Source: WHTB01 sp050699035 (lineage in GTDB: Bacteria > Actinomycetota > Actinomycetes > Propionibacteriales > Nocardioidaceae). From it: a DNA stretch of 30,830 bases. The position numbers and the translations under genes are program-made. Where the stretch lies: assembly GCA_050699035.1 (NCBI GenBank), contig JBOHDE010000016.1, positions 1 to 30,830 of the forward strand, in the 5' to 3' direction. The notes under the pieces are model-generated. The model saw only the letters and a list, made by a program, of their open reading frames with translations. It was not told the DNA's origin and did not search any database. The first letter of the stretch is position 1. Each line of letters opens with the position of its first letter. This document shows positions 22,288 through 30,822 of the stretch, in pieces.

Positions 22288-23269
22288 CCTGTCGAGCCTC
22301 CGCGAGTACGTCCGGGAACAGTCGCTCGCTGAGATGGCATGCCACCTGGTGCCGGGGCGCCAGCTCCCGCAACGCCGGTGTCTCGACCCGGCACCGGTCC
22401 TCGACGTACGGGCACCGGGTGTGGAAGAGGCACCCGGCCGGCGGGTTGATGGCGTCCGGCACCTCGCCGCCGAGTTCGACCACCTGGCGCTGCGCCTCCA
22501 GCTCCGGGTCGGGCACCGGCACGGCGTCGCGCAACGAACGCGTGTACGGGTGCAACGGGTCGTCCGACAGCGCCTGCCAGCCGCCGACCTCCAACACCCG
22601 CCCGAGGTACATCACCGCGATCCGGTCGCTGATGTGCCGCACCATCCCGAGGTCGTGCGAGATGAACACGTACGTCAGCCCCAGCTCGTCGCGCAGCCGG
22701 GTCAGCAGGTTCATCACCTCGGCCCGCACCGACACGTCGAGCGCCGACACCGGCTCGTCCAGCACCATCACCTCCGGCTCGACCGCCAGGGCCCGCGCGA
22801 TGCCGACGCGCTGCCGCTGCCCGCCGGACAGCTGGTGCGGATAGCGGCCGGCCACGGATGCCGTCAGGCCCACCATCTCGAGCAGCTCGTTGGTGCGGGT
22901 ACGGCGTTGGGCGTCCCCGACGACCATCCGGCGGACCGTCAGGACCTCGCCCAACGTCCGGCCCACGGTGAGCCGAGGATCCAACGAGGCATACGGATCC
23001 TGGAACACCATCTGGATCCGCCCGCGCAGCTTCGCCAGCGCCGCGCCACGCGCGAACGCCACATCCTCACCGTCGAGCAGGATCCGCCCGGACGTGGGTT
23101 GGTCCAGTCGTACCAGCATCCGCGCCGTCGTCGACTTGCCGCACCCCGACTCGCCGACCAGCCCGAGCGTCTGGCCGCGCTCGACCGTGAACGACACCCC
23201 GTCGACCGCCCTGACGATGCCGTCCCTGGTGCGGAAGTGCTTGACCAGGTCCTCGACCACCAGCGTCAT
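22277..23269 (-). CDS. Oligopeptide/dipeptide ABC transporter ATPase, DppF/OppF type
   Basis: A 330-residue ATPase with Walker A GLVGESGCGKSTTARML, Q-loop MVFQDPYASLDPR, signature LSGGQRQRVGIARAL, Walker B VMVLDEPVSALDVSV and switch histidine FISHDLGMVRH. The C-terminal oligopeptide extension ends in the Cys-rich GCLFHTRCPYVEDRC cluster that ligates an iron-sulfur cluster in Dpp/Opp ATPases. ATG 23269 overlaps the stop of the DppD-type gene. It is the last gene of the five-gene importer operon. Context suggests muropeptide or cell-wall peptide import. Confidence 0.92.
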   Translation of the reverse strand: MTLVVEDLVKHFRTRDGIVRAVDGVSFTVERGQTLGLVGESGCGKSTTARMLVRLDQPTSGRILLDGEDVAFARGAALAKLRGRIQMVFQDPYASLDPRLTVGRTLGEVLTVRRMVVGDAQRRTRTNELLEMVGLTASVAGRYPHQLSGGQRQRVGIARALAVEPEVMVLDEPVSALDVSVRAEVMNLLTRLRDELGLTYVFISHDLGMVRHISDRIAVMYLGRVLEVGGWQALSDDPLHPYTRSLRDAVPVPDPELEAQRQVVELGGEVPDAINPPAGCLFHTRCPYVEDRCRVETPALRELAPRHQVACHLSERLFPDVLAEARQVSG

Positions 23270-24255
23270 GACACCCACCGATCCCGAGGCACCCAGCACG
23301 CGGCCCAACCGTCGGCACTGTCGCTGCCACGCCGCTCCAGCCGGGGATCATCGACCACGCACTGGTCGACCCGCTGCGGGCAGCGCGGGTGGAACGGGCA
23401 CCCGGTCGGCAGCGCCGCGATGTCCGGCGGCGCTCCGCCGATCTGCGGCAGCTCGGGCCGCTCGGCGCCGAGGACGCGGGGGATCGAGCTGAGCAGCCCG
23501 GCGGTGTACGGGTGCTGTGGCTCGCGGAACAGTGCCCGACTCTCGCCGGACTCGACCACCCGCCCGGCGTACATCACCAGCACCCGCTCGGCCACCCTGG
23601 CCACCACGCCGAGGTCGTGGGTGATCCAGACCAACGCGAGCCCGGTGCTGCGCCGCATCTCGTCGGCCAGGCTGAGCACCTGCTGCTGGATGGTGACGTC
23701 CAGGGCGGTGGTCGGCTCGTCGGCGATCAGCACCTTCGGCCGCAGCGCGACCGCCATCGCGATCATCACCCGCTGCCGCTGGCCGCCGGACAGCTGATGG
23801 GGGTACGAGCGGGCGAGGCGCTCCGGCCGGGGCAGGCCCACCTCGCCCAGGGCCTCGAGGGCGCGCGCCTTGGCCTCGGCTCCGGTCGCACCGTGTGCCT
23901 CGAGACCCTCGACGACCTGCGGCCCGACCCGCATCAGCGGGTTGAGCGACGTCATCGGGTCCTGGTAGATCATCGCGATCTCCGGCCCCCGCAGCCGGCG
24001 CCGCTGCCGCTCGTCCAGCGCGCCGACGTCGCGCCCGCCGAGCCGTACGGTGCCGCCGGTCATCCGCGCCGCGTCGGGCAGCAGGCCCATCACCGACAGG
24101 GCGGTCAGCGTCTTGCCGCTGCCGCTCTCGCCGACCAGCGCGACGGCCTCCCCGGCGCGTACGTCGAAGGACACGTCCCGGACCACCGGCAGGTCGCGAC
24201 CGCCCGACCGCACCACGGTCTGCAGGTGGCGGACCTCGAGGACGGCGTCGCTCAC
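23266..24255 (-). CDS. Oligopeptide/dipeptide ABC transporter ATPase, DppD/OppD type
   Basis: A 329-residue ATPase from GTG 24255, which overlaps the DppC-type stop. Walker A is ALVGESGSGKTLTALSV, Q-loop IYQDPMTSLNPL, signature LSGGQRQRVMIAMAV, Walker B VLIADEPTTALDVTI and switch WITHDLGVVAR. The C-terminal GCPFHPRCPQRVDQC cluster again marks the peptide/nickel subfamily. It forms a heterodimer with the DppF-type protein to power the permease pair. The same frame stays open far upstream into the permease gene, but that is not coding. Confidence 0.92.
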   Translation of the reverse strand: MSDAVLEVRHLQTVVRSGGRDLPVVRDVSFDVRAGEAVALVGESGSGKTLTALSVMGLLPDAARMTGGTVRLGGRDVGALDERQRRRLRGPEIAMIYQDPMTSLNPLMRVGPQVVEGLEAHGATGAEAKARALEALGEVGLPRPERLARSYPHQLSGGQRQRVMIAMAVALRPKVLIADEPTTALDVTIQQQVLSLADEMRRSTGLALVWITHDLGVVARVAERVLVMYAGRVVESGESRALFREPQHPYTAGLLSSIPRVLGAERPELPQIGGAPPDIAALPTGCPFHPRCPQRVDQCVVDDPRLERRGSDSADGWAACWVPRDRWVS

Positions 24256-25163
24256 CGTTCGTCCTTCGGGTCCATCGCCGAGCGCAGCCCGTCGCCGAGC
24301 AGGTTGAGGCTGATCACGGCCACCACGACCGCCACGGACGGGAACACCAGCGTCCACCAGGCCGTGGTGACCAGGTTGCGGGCCTCGCTGACCATCAGTC
24401 CCAGCGATGGGTCGGGCGGCTGGGTGCCGAGCCCGAGGAACGACAGCCCGGACTCGGTCAGGATCGCCCACGACAGCGCCAGGGCCACCTGCACCACGAT
24501 CGGCGCGCTGACGTTGGGCAGGACGTGCCGGAACAGGATCCGCCGCCCGGAGTACCCGAGCACCCGGCACGCGTCGACGTACTCGAGCTCGCGCACCGAC
24601 AGCGTCGGACCACGTGCCACCCGGACGAAGATCGGGATGTAGACGATGGCGATCGCGACCGCGGTGTTGAACCAGCCGCGACCCAGAGCGGCGATGATCG
24701 CCAGCGCCAGCAGCGTCGCCGGGAAGGCGAAGAGTACGTCGGTGAGCCGACCCGTCACCTGGTCCCAGAGCCCTCCGACGTACCCGGATGCCACCCCGGC
24801 GACGGTCCCGAGCAGCGCGGCGATCCCGACCGACACCAGCGCGACGCGCAGCGACGACGCGATGCCGGCGAACGTCCGGGACGTGACGTCGCGGCCGAAC
24901 TGGTCGGTGCCGAACCAGTACGACCCGGACGGGCCCCGCAGCTGGTCGGCCGGGTGCTGGTCGAGCGGGTCGTACGGCGTGAGCCCGACGACCGAGAGGG
25001 CCGCGAGTACGCACAGCGCGCCGGTCACCAGCAGGCCGATCCGGCCGTTCCGGTCCCGCCACACGCGGCTGAGCACGGCCCGCACGCCACCGGGTGCCGC
25101 GCCCTCGGCCACGTGCACGACCGGCGGCGCCCCGGGGGTGGGGGAGTCTGCCGTTGCGCTCAT
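24252..25163 (-). CDS. Peptide ABC transporter permease, DppC type
   Basis: A 303-residue permease with a long cytoplasmic N-terminus, a first TM helix (LLVTGALCVLAALSVVGL), the OppC-N pattern HPADQLRGPSGSYWFGTDQF followed by GRDVTSR, and the EAA loop EYVDACRVLGYSGRRILFRH. About six TM helices are predicted. ATG 25163 overlaps the DppB-type stop. Together with DppB it forms the membrane channel for the imported peptide or muropeptide. Confidence 0.92.
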   Translation of the reverse strand: MSATADSPTPGAPPVVHVAEGAAPGGVRAVLSRVWRDRNGRIGLLVTGALCVLAALSVVGLTPYDPLDQHPADQLRGPSGSYWFGTDQFGRDVTSRTFAGIASSLRVALVSVGIAALLGTVAGVASGYVGGLWDQVTGRLTDVLFAFPATLLALAIIAALGRGWFNTAVAIAIVYIPIFVRVARGPTLSVRELEYVDACRVLGYSGRRILFRHVLPNVSAPIVVQVALALSWAILTESGLSFLGLGTQPPDPSLGLMVSEARNLVTTAWWTLVFPSVAVVVAVISLNLLGDGLRSAMDPKDER

Positions 25164-26119
25164 CGCAGCCGGGTCCGTGGGTCGAGGGCGCGGTAGGTCA
25201 GGTCGACGGCCAGGTTGACCAGGACGAACGCGACCGCGACGAACAGCACCGTGCTCTGCACCACGGCGTAGTCCTGCTGCAGGATGCCGGTCAGCAGCAG
25301 CCGGCCGAGACCGGGCAGCGCGAAGATCTGCTCGATGATCACCGTGCCGCCGAGCAGGTAACCGAACTGGATCCCGATGATCGTCACGATCGGGATCGAC
25401 GCGTTGTGCAGGATGTGCCGGATCCGGATCCGCATCGGCGCCAGGCCCTTGCCGCGCGCGGTGCGAACGAAGTCGGTCTGGGTCGCCTCGAGGTACGCCG
25501 ACCGGGTCGTGCGCATCACGGTGGCGACCAGGCCGACCGACAACACCAGCGACGGGTAGATCATCTGGCTCAGGTTGCCGCCGACCGACTCGGTGAGGGG
25601 GACGAACGAGCCGGGGTCGGGGAAGTACGAGAACGCCGAGGCGAGGACCGCGACCGTGACCGACGCGATGACGAACTCCGGCAGCGCCAGGCCGAGCAGG
25701 CCGAGTGACTGGACGCCGACGTCGCGGGCCTTGCCCGGCCGGCTCGCCGCCAGCATGCCGAGCCCGATGCCGATCGGCGTCGAGATGAGCATCGACAGCA
25801 CCGCGAGCTCGAGCGTGACCGGGAGTGCTGCGAAGATCAGCTTCGTCACCGCCGCCCCGGAGTCGACCGACACACCGAGGTTGCCGGTCAGCACACTGGT
25901 CAGCCAGCTCCAGAACTGCTGCCAGATCGGCTGGTCGATGCCGTAGTAGCGCTCCAGCGCCGCCAGCTGCTCGTCGGTCAGCACACCCGTCTCGGTGCCA
26001 AGCCTCGCAGTGACCGCGTCACCCGGCAGGGCTCGCAGCACCACGAACACGAGGACCGCCACCCCAGCCAGCGTCGCGACCGTCCCGGCGAGCCGCGTGG
26101 CGAGGTAGCGAGCGGTCAT
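25160..26119 (-). CDS. Peptide ABC transporter permease, DppB type
   Basis: A 319-residue permease beginning MTARYLATRLAGTVATLAGV, with the DppB N-terminal FVVLRALPGDAV, the extracytoplasmic segment ALERYYGIDQPIWQQFWSWL, and the EAA loop YLEATQTDFVRTARGKGLAP. Six TM helices are predicted, with the family end QQDYAVVQSTVLFVAVAFVL. ATG 26119 overlaps the binding-protein stop (ATGA). Confidence 0.92.
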   Translation of the reverse strand: MTARYLATRLAGTVATLAGVAVLVFVVLRALPGDAVTARLGTETGVLTDEQLAALERYYGIDQPIWQQFWSWLTSVLTGNLGVSVDSGAAVTKLIFAALPVTLELAVLSMLISTPIGIGLGMLAASRPGKARDVGVQSLGLLGLALPEFVIASVTVAVLASAFSYFPDPGSFVPLTESVGGNLSQMIYPSLVLSVGLVATVMRTTRSAYLEATQTDFVRTARGKGLAPMRIRIRHILHNASIPIVTIIGIQFGYLLGGTVIIEQIFALPGLGRLLLTGILQQDYAVVQSTVLFVAVAFVLVNLAVDLTYRALDPRTRLR

Positions 26120-27678
26120 CCAGAGTCCCCGCGACTGGCTTTGCTGAGGTACTCCAGCGACTCGGTGGTGAGCGCCTTGAAGCCGTCGACGTTCTTGCCG
26201 ACCAGGTAGTACGACTGGTTGTGTTGCAGCCAGACCCACGGCGAAAGCCGGAGCAGCTCCTGCTGCAGCTGTTTGAAGATCTCCTGTCGTTCGCCCTCGT
26301 CGGTCGTCGCGTTGCCCTGCTGCAGCAGCTCGCCGAGCTTCGGGTCGTCGAGCCCGGCCGGCTTCTTCAGCGACGCGGTCTCGGTGAAGTAGCGGCCATA
26401 CATGAGGTACGGGTCGGTGCTGCCGCCGTTGAGCGCGACGGCCGCGTCGTACTTCGCCTCCAGCCAGCTGTCCACGTACACACTGGTCTGCTGCTGCTGG
26501 AGCTTGAGCTCGACGCCGATCTCCTTGAGCTGTCCCTGCACGGACTGGGCGATGTTGGTCGCCGTGGCGTACTCGCCGACCATCACGATCGTGTTGAGCG
26601 TGAACCCGTCGGGGTAGCCCGCCTTGGTCAGCAGGTCGCGAGCAGCGTCCAGGTCTCCCGGCTCGCAGGGCAGGCCTTCGTACTCGTCGTAGTCGTATGC
26701 GGGGCTGGTGATCGGGCCGGTGACCTCACCCTGCCCGAAGTAGGCCGTGTCGACGACCTGCTGCCGGTCGAGCGCGCAGGCGATCGCCTGCCGGGCCTCG
26801 AGCTTCTTCAGCGGTCCCTTGCGGCCGTTGAGCTGCAGCACGTGGTACGACAGCGTCGGCTGCGACAGCACTTCCAGGTCGTCGGGGTTGGCCTGGTCGG
26901 CGACGCTCGGGTCCGACACGACGCCGAGGTTGAAGCTGCCGGCCTTCATGCCCGACAGGATTGACGACTCGTCCGGGATCACCCGCAGCTCGACGGTCTC
27001 GAGCTTGGCCGCATCACCCCAGTAGTCCTTGTTGGCCTTGAGCGTGACCTTCTGGCCCTGCTCCCACGAACCCCAGCGAAACGGGCCGGTGCCGTTCGGC
27101 TCCCGCTCGACCGTCTTCGCCTTGATCGCATCCTCGTCGATGATCGCCGTGCCGACCTGCGAGAGCACGTTGAGCAGGGCCGCGTCGGGCTGCTTCAACG
27201 TGATGACCAGGGTGGTGTCGTCCTCGGCGCTGACGCCGGTGACGTTCATCAGGTTGGACGCGACCACCGAGCCGGTCTCGGGGTCCAGCACCCGGTCGAT
27301 GCTGGCCTTCGCGTCGGCTGCGGTGAAGTCGGCGCCGTCGTGGAACTTCACGCCCTCGCGCATCGTCAGCGTGACGGTCTTGCCGTCCTCGCTGACCTCC
27401 CACTCGGTGGCCAGCGCGGGCTCGAGCTCCCCGTCGTCGGCGGTCTCGATCAGCGTCTCGTAGACCAGGTCGAGCGTCTGCACGGTCTGGAACGCCGTCG
27501 CCTTGGCCGGGTCGACCAGGTCGATGTCGCCGGTGCGGGCCACGATGAACGGGCCGCCGGTGTCGCCACCTCCCTTGTCGCCTCCCGACTCCGAGGTCGG
27601 GTTGCAGCCGGCCAGCAGGAGCGCGGCGGAGGCCGCCAGCGCCCAGATCGGGCGGCGGAGATAGTACGTCGGTGCCAC
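26116..27678 (-). CDS. Peptide ABC transporter substrate-binding lipoprotein (family 5)
   Basis: A 520-residue extracellular binding protein. I start it at GTG 27678 because AAGGGA lies 6 bases upstream; this gives a typical signal peptide (YYLRRPIWALAASAALLLAG) with a lipobox before Cys25. The Ser/Gly/Lys/Asp linker then leads to the SBP_bac_5 domain: VDPAKATAFQTVQTLDLVYE, WEVSEDGKTVTLTMREGVKF and GTGPFRWGSWEQGQKVTLKA are family hallmarks. It captures peptides (or related amphipathic ligands) outside the membrane for the Dpp-type channel. First gene of a five-gene operon, divergent from the serine hydrolase/AnmK pair; the shared 84-bp gap must hold both promoters. Confidence 0.92.
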   Translation of the reverse strand: MAPTYYLRRPIWALAASAALLLAGCNPTSESGGDKGGGDTGGPFIVARTGDIDLVDPAKATAFQTVQTLDLVYETLIETADDGELEPALATEWEVSEDGKTVTLTMREGVKFHDGADFTAADAKASIDRVLDPETGSVVASNLMNVTGVSAEDDTTLVITLKQPDAALLNVLSQVGTAIIDEDAIKAKTVEREPNGTGPFRWGSWEQGQKVTLKANKDYWGDAAKLETVELRVIPDESSILSGMKAGSFNLGVVSDPSVADQANPDDLEVLSQPTLSYHVLQLNGRKGPLKKLEARQAIACALDRQQVVDTAYFGQGEVTGPITSPAYDYDEYEGLPCEPGDLDAARDLLTKAGYPDGFTLNTIVMVGEYATATNIAQSVQGQLKEIGVELKLQQQQTSVYVDSWLEAKYDAAVALNGGSTDPYLMYGRYFTETASLKKPAGLDDPKLGELLQQGNATTDEGERQEIFKQLQQELLRLSPWVWLQHNQSYYLVGKNVDGFKALTTESLEYLSKASRGDSG

Positions 27679-27737
27679 GATGATTCCCTTCACCCGGGAC
27701 GAGCCACGAATGACGGTATCCTCCAACGGGAGTGGTT

Positions 27738-27757
27738 GTGAAGGGGGAAATTTTCAC
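27738..27757. promoter_or_regulatory. Inverted repeat between the divergent importer and hydrolase/AnmK operons
   Basis: GTGAA-N10-TTCAC with AAATTT at its centre (27748-27753). RpiR-family sites often resemble TGAAA/TTTCA palindromes, so this could be the MurR/RpiR operator controlling both promoters. It differs from the TTGCCCAATTGGGCAA sites before the regulator gene, which weakens that link. Confidence 0.35.
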
Positions 27758-27762
27758 CCATC

Positions 27763-28860
27763 ATGGTCCGGATGAGCAGCCCGCTGGACTCCGTCGTCCG
27801 GAGTATCACCGAGGGACTGCTCTCCGCGCCCGGCCACGGTCCGTCGGCGGTGGCGGTCGGCGTCAGCGATCTCGAGCATGACCTGGTCCGGTCGGTCCGC
27901 GGGCACGCGCGCGTGCTGGGGCTCGCCGATCCGGCTCCGTTGGCCGACGAGCCGGTCTTCGACGTCGGCTCGGTGACGAAGGTCGTCGTGACGACCGGCC
28001 TGGTGATGACGCTGGTGGACCGGCGTGCGCTCGGGCTGGACGACCCGGTGGTGCACTGGTTCCCGGGCCTCGACGAGCACATCACCGTACGCGACCTGCT
28101 GGAGCACCAGGCCGGGCTGTGGGAGTGGTGGCCGATGTACGTCGCCGGCGCGACGACCGCTGCCGAGGCGATGACCGTGATCCAGGAGCTGCCGCTGCGG
28201 TACGCACCGAGGTCGGGTCGGCACTACTCCGACCTCGGGTTCATGCTGCTCGGCGAGATCGTGGCGGCCGAGCTCGGCGCGCCCCTCGACGAGGTTGCTG
28301 CCGCCGAGCTGTTCGAGCCGCTCGGCCTGCGGTCGACGTGCTTCCGGCCGGTCGAGCGGTCCATCCGGGTGGTGGCGACGTCACCCGGTGACTGGTACGA
28401 GCAGCGGATGGTCGACACCGGGTCGCCGTACCCGGTGCCGGTGCGCAGCGACGCGTTCGCCGGCTGGCGTACCCACCCGCTCGTCGGGGAGGTCAACGAC
28501 GGGAACTGCTGGCACGCGTTCGGCGGGGTGTCCGGCCATGCGGGGTTGTTCACGACGGTGCCCGACCTGACGCGCTTCGGTCGGGCCGTGCTGTCCTCCT
28601 TGCGCGGGCTGGGTCCGTGGAGCGCCGACGTGGTCGCGGAGTTCGTCCGGCCGGGGCGCGACGCCGGCCAAGGTCTTGGCTTCCGGGTCTCACCGGCCGG
28701 CACCGTCTGGCATCCCGGCTTCCCCGGTGCGAGGTTTGCCGTCGTACCCGATCGGGGACTCGTCGTCGCGCTGCTGACCAACCGGCTGCACACGACCGGC
28801 GAACCGCGGGGGATCGACCCGGAGTGGGCGCAGCTGATCCAAGCCGTGGAGGCCGGATGA
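27763..28860 (+). CDS. Serine hydrolase, class C beta-lactamase / D-aminopeptidase superfamily
   Basis: A 365-residue penicillin-binding-fold hydrolase. The catalytic S-x2-K is Ser70-Val-Thr-Lys73 in VFDVGSVTKVVVTTG, and the second motif Y-x-N/D is Tyr155-Ser-Asp157 in GRHYSDLGFMLLGEI. The late H-x-G-type motif is WHPGFPGARFAVVPD. No signal peptide is evident, so it is probably cytoplasmic. The start is ATG 27763 or ATG 27772. Its stop overlaps the anmK ATG (ATGA). Coupling to AnmK beside a peptide importer argues for an amidase or peptidase removing peptide from imported muropeptides (inference), rather than antibiotic resistance. Confidence 0.85.
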   Translation: MVRMSSPLDSVVRSITEGLLSAPGHGPSAVAVGVSDLEHDLVRSVRGHARVLGLADPAPLADEPVFDVGSVTKVVVTTGLVMTLVDRRALGLDDPVVHWFPGLDEHITVRDLLEHQAGLWEWWPMYVAGATTAAEAMTVIQELPLRYAPRSGRHYSDLGFMLLGEIVAAELGAPLDEVAAAELFEPLGLRSTCFRPVERSIRVVATSPGDWYEQRMVDTGSPYPVPVRSDAFAGWRTHPLVGEVNDGNCWHAFGGVSGHAGLFTTVPDLTRFGRAVLSSLRGLGPWSADVVAEFVRPGRDAGQGLGFRVSPAGTVWHPGFPGARFAVVPDRGLVVALLTNRLHTTGEPRGIDPEWAQLIQAVEAG

Positions 28861-30023
28861 GAGTCATCGGTGTCATGTCGGGCACGTCGTACGACTCGAT
28901 CGACGTCGCCGCGGCCGACCTTCGGCTCGAGGGCGAGGTCGTCCGGCTGCGGCCGATCGGCGCGCTGCAGGTGTCGTACGCCGACGAGATGCGCTCGCGG
29001 ATCGCCGGCGCGCTCCCGCCCGCGCAGACCACGATCGCCGAGGTCTGTCGGCTGGACACCGAGCTCGGCCGGCTGTTCGCCGACGCGGCTCGGCTCGGTG
29101 TCGACGAGCTGTGCGGCGGGCGGGCCGACCTGGTGGTGTCGCACGGCCAGACCGTCTACCACTGGGTCGACCTGGGCGGCGAGGTGCGGGGGACCCTGCA
29201 GCTCGGTCAGCCGGCCTGGATCGCCGAGCGCACTGGGCTGCCGGTCGTGTCGGACCTGCGCAGCCGGGACGTCGCGCGGGGAGGGCAGGGTGCGCCGCTG
29301 GTGAGCATGTTCGACGTGCTGCTGCTCGGCGGCTCGGCGCGGCGCGGCGCCCTGAACCTCGGCGGCATCGCGAACCTCACCGTGGTGGCTCCGGGTGCGG
29401 ATCCCCTGGCGTACGACATCGGGCCGGCGAACGCGCTGGTCGACGCCGCGATGCGGCAGCTGGTCGGGTCGACGTACGACGAGGGCGGTGCGCATGCGGC
29501 GCGGGGGACGGTGCACGCCGGCCTGCTGGCGAGTCTGCTGGACGAGCCGTACTTCGACCGCGCCGCGCCGAAGTCCACCGGCAAGGAGACGTTCCACTGG
29601 GGCTACCTGGCCGAGCGGCTGGCCAAGCACGGCGCCATCCCCGCCGCCGATGTCGTCACCACGGTGTCGGAGCTCACCGCCCAGGTGGTCGCCGTCGAGC
29701 TGCGGCTGCACGACCTCGCCGAGGTGTTCGCGTCCGGTGGCGGAGTGCGCAACCCCTGGCTGATGCGGCGACTTCGCGAGCTGGCCGGCGGCGGTTGCGT
29801 GGTCCGCGACATCGCCGAGCTGGGGGTGGGGGCGGACGACAAGGAGGCGTACGCGTTCGCGCTGCTCGGGTTCCTCACCGTGCACGGGTTGGCCGGGACC
29901 GTGGCGTCGTGCACCGGCGCCGCCGGACCGGCCGTACTCGGGAGCATCACGCCGGGTTCGACGCCGCTGCACCTGCCGCCGCCGGCCAAGAGCCCGCCGA
30001 CCCGCCTGCAGATCGACTCCTGA
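28857..30023 (+). CDS. anmK: Anhydro-N-acetylmuramic acid kinase
   Basis: A 388-residue enzyme matching AnmK in length and motifs: the N-terminal phosphate-binding VIGVMSGTSYDSIDVAAADL (residues 3-22), LVVSHGQTVYHWVD, VVSDLRSRDVARGGQGAPLV, ALNLGGIANLTVV, YDIGPANALVDAAM and FASGGGVRNPWLMRRL. AnmK cleaves the 1,6-anhydro ring and phosphorylates the sugar with ATP, giving MurNAc-6-phosphate from cell-wall recycling. ATG 28857 overlaps the serine hydrolase stop. A MurNAc-6-P etherase (MurQ) and a beta-N-acetylglucosaminidase (NagZ) are not in the window. A strong inverted repeat 27 bp after the stop probably ends the transcript. Confidence 0.94.
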   Translation: MRVIGVMSGTSYDSIDVAAADLRLEGEVVRLRPIGALQVSYADEMRSRIAGALPPAQTTIAEVCRLDTELGRLFADAARLGVDELCGGRADLVVSHGQTVYHWVDLGGEVRGTLQLGQPAWIAERTGLPVVSDLRSRDVARGGQGAPLVSMFDVLLLGGSARRGALNLGGIANLTVVAPGADPLAYDIGPANALVDAAMRQLVGSTYDEGGAHAARGTVHAGLLASLLDEPYFDRAAPKSTGKETFHWGYLAERLAKHGAIPAADVVTTVSELTAQVVAVELRLHDLAEVFASGGGVRNPWLMRRLRELAGGGCVVRDIAELGVGADDKEAYAFALLGFLTVHGLAGTVASCTGAAGPAVLGSITPGSTPLHLPPPAKSPPTRLQIDS

Positions 30024-30050
30024 CCGGAGCCCGTCGCCCCGCTGTGGGAT

Positions 30051-30103
30051 TGGTACGGGGGCGCCCCGTTCCAGACCTAGTGGAACGGGGCGCCCCCGTA
30101 CCA
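30051..30103. terminator. Strong 23-bp inverted repeat after anmK
   Basis: Perfect 23-bp arms at 30051-30073 and 30081-30103 with a 7-nt loop (GACCTAG) form a very stable GC-rich hairpin (TGGTACGGGGGCGCCCC on the left side). It follows anmK by 27 bp and is not followed by a T-run; it probably blocks transcription in both directions. Confidence 0.75.
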
Positions 30104-30160
30104 GAAAACGTTTGGACCGGAGCCACCCAATCTCGGTGTGACGGCAGGTCCGAGATGCAC

Positions 30161-30191
30161 GATGCCCCGGTCCATGGCGGACCGGGGCATC
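30161..30191 (-). terminator. Hairpin terminator after tRNA-Glu/tRNA-Asp
   Basis: A perfect 13-bp stem GATGCCCCGGTCC / GGACCGGGGCATC with a 5-nt loop starts 9 nt beyond the tRNA-Asp 3' end on the minus strand. It lacks a T-run, like the other hairpins here. Confidence 0.75.
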
Positions 30192-30200
30192 TGGGCTGTG

Positions 30201-30274
30201 CGACCCCGACGGGACTCGAACCCGCGGCCTCCGCCGTGACAGGGCGGCGCGCTAACCAGCTGCGCTACGGGGCC
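30201..30274 (-). tRNA. tRNA-Asp (GTC)
   Basis: Minus-strand cloverleaf with acceptor GGCCCCG/CGGGGTC (one G-T pair), anticodon stem GCCGC/GCGGC region with loop CTGTCAC (anticodon GTC), T arm with GGTTCGAGTCCC, and discriminator G. CCA is not encoded. It lies 46 nt downstream of tRNA-Glu on the same strand, likely one transcript. Confidence 0.95.
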
Positions 30275-30320
30275 TCGATGATGCGCTGTGCGGCACGAAT
30301 GCTACTGCACTCGTGATGCG

Positions 30321-30393
30321 TGCCCCCAACGGGATTCGAACCCGTGCTACCGCCTTGAAAGGGCGGCGTCCTAGGCCTCTAGACGATGAGGGC
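30321..30393 (-). tRNA. tRNA-Glu (TTC)
   Basis: Minus-strand cloverleaf with acceptor GCCCTCA/TGGGGGC, anticodon loop CTTTCAA (anticodon TTC), the T arm CGGGTTCGAATCCCG, and discriminator A. CCA is not encoded. It precedes tRNA-Asp. Confidence 0.95.
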
Positions 30394-30471
30394 TCGACTT
30401 GCTGCCGTCGGGGACCGCACAAGCATAGGTGCAGCCCGTCGAACTCTCCAAACCGGCACAATGGCCGCGTG

Positions 30472-30822
30472 ATGGAGATGCCCCGCGACCGTTTCGAGCA
30501 GCTGGTCGCCGAAGCTCTCGACACCATCCCGCCCGAGCTCGCTGCGCTGATGGACAACGTCGCGATCTTCGTCGAGGACGATGCGCCGGCCGACGATCCG
30601 GAGCTGCTCGGCCTCTACGAGGGCATCCCGCTGACCGAGCGCGACGGCTGGTACGGGGCGGGGAGCATGCCCGACCGGATCCTGGTCTTCCGTCACCCGA
30701 CGCTGGCCATCTGTGCGACTGAGGACGAGGTCGTCGACGAGGTGCACATCACCGTCGTGCACGAGATCGCGCACCATTTCGGCATCGACGACGAGCGGCT
30801 GCACGAGCTGGGGTACGGCTAG
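30472..30822 (+). CDS. Small metallopeptidase-family protein (minimal metalloprotease-like)
   Basis: A 116-residue protein with the zinc-protease motif H97-E-I-A-H101 followed by HFGIDD, in which an Asp after a Gly can act as third ligand (metzincin-like minimal fold). The N-terminus MEMPRDRFEQLVAEALDTIP and the central VAIFVEDDAPADDPELLGLY with RILVFRHPTLAICA match the actinobacterial one-domain metallopeptidase family of about 115-140 residues. No signal peptide, so cytoplasmic. Start is ATG 30472 (GTG 30469 and ATG 30478 are alternatives). Substrate unknown. Confidence 0.88.
   Translation: MEMPRDRFEQLVAEALDTIPPELAALMDNVAIFVEDDAPADDPELLGLYEGIPLTERDGWYGAGSMPDRILVFRHPTLAICATEDEVVDEVHITVVHEIAHHFGIDDERLHELGYG

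Noticed and set aside
28224..29972. Long minus-strand open frame across the serine hydrolase and anmK genes
   Set aside because: Both plus-strand proteins show conserved motifs throughout; the antisense product shows none.
30051..30103. Inverted repeat as the end of an insertion sequence or MITE
   Set aside because: The arms are separated by only 7 nt, no target duplication or partner copy is seen, and the position after anmK fits a terminator.
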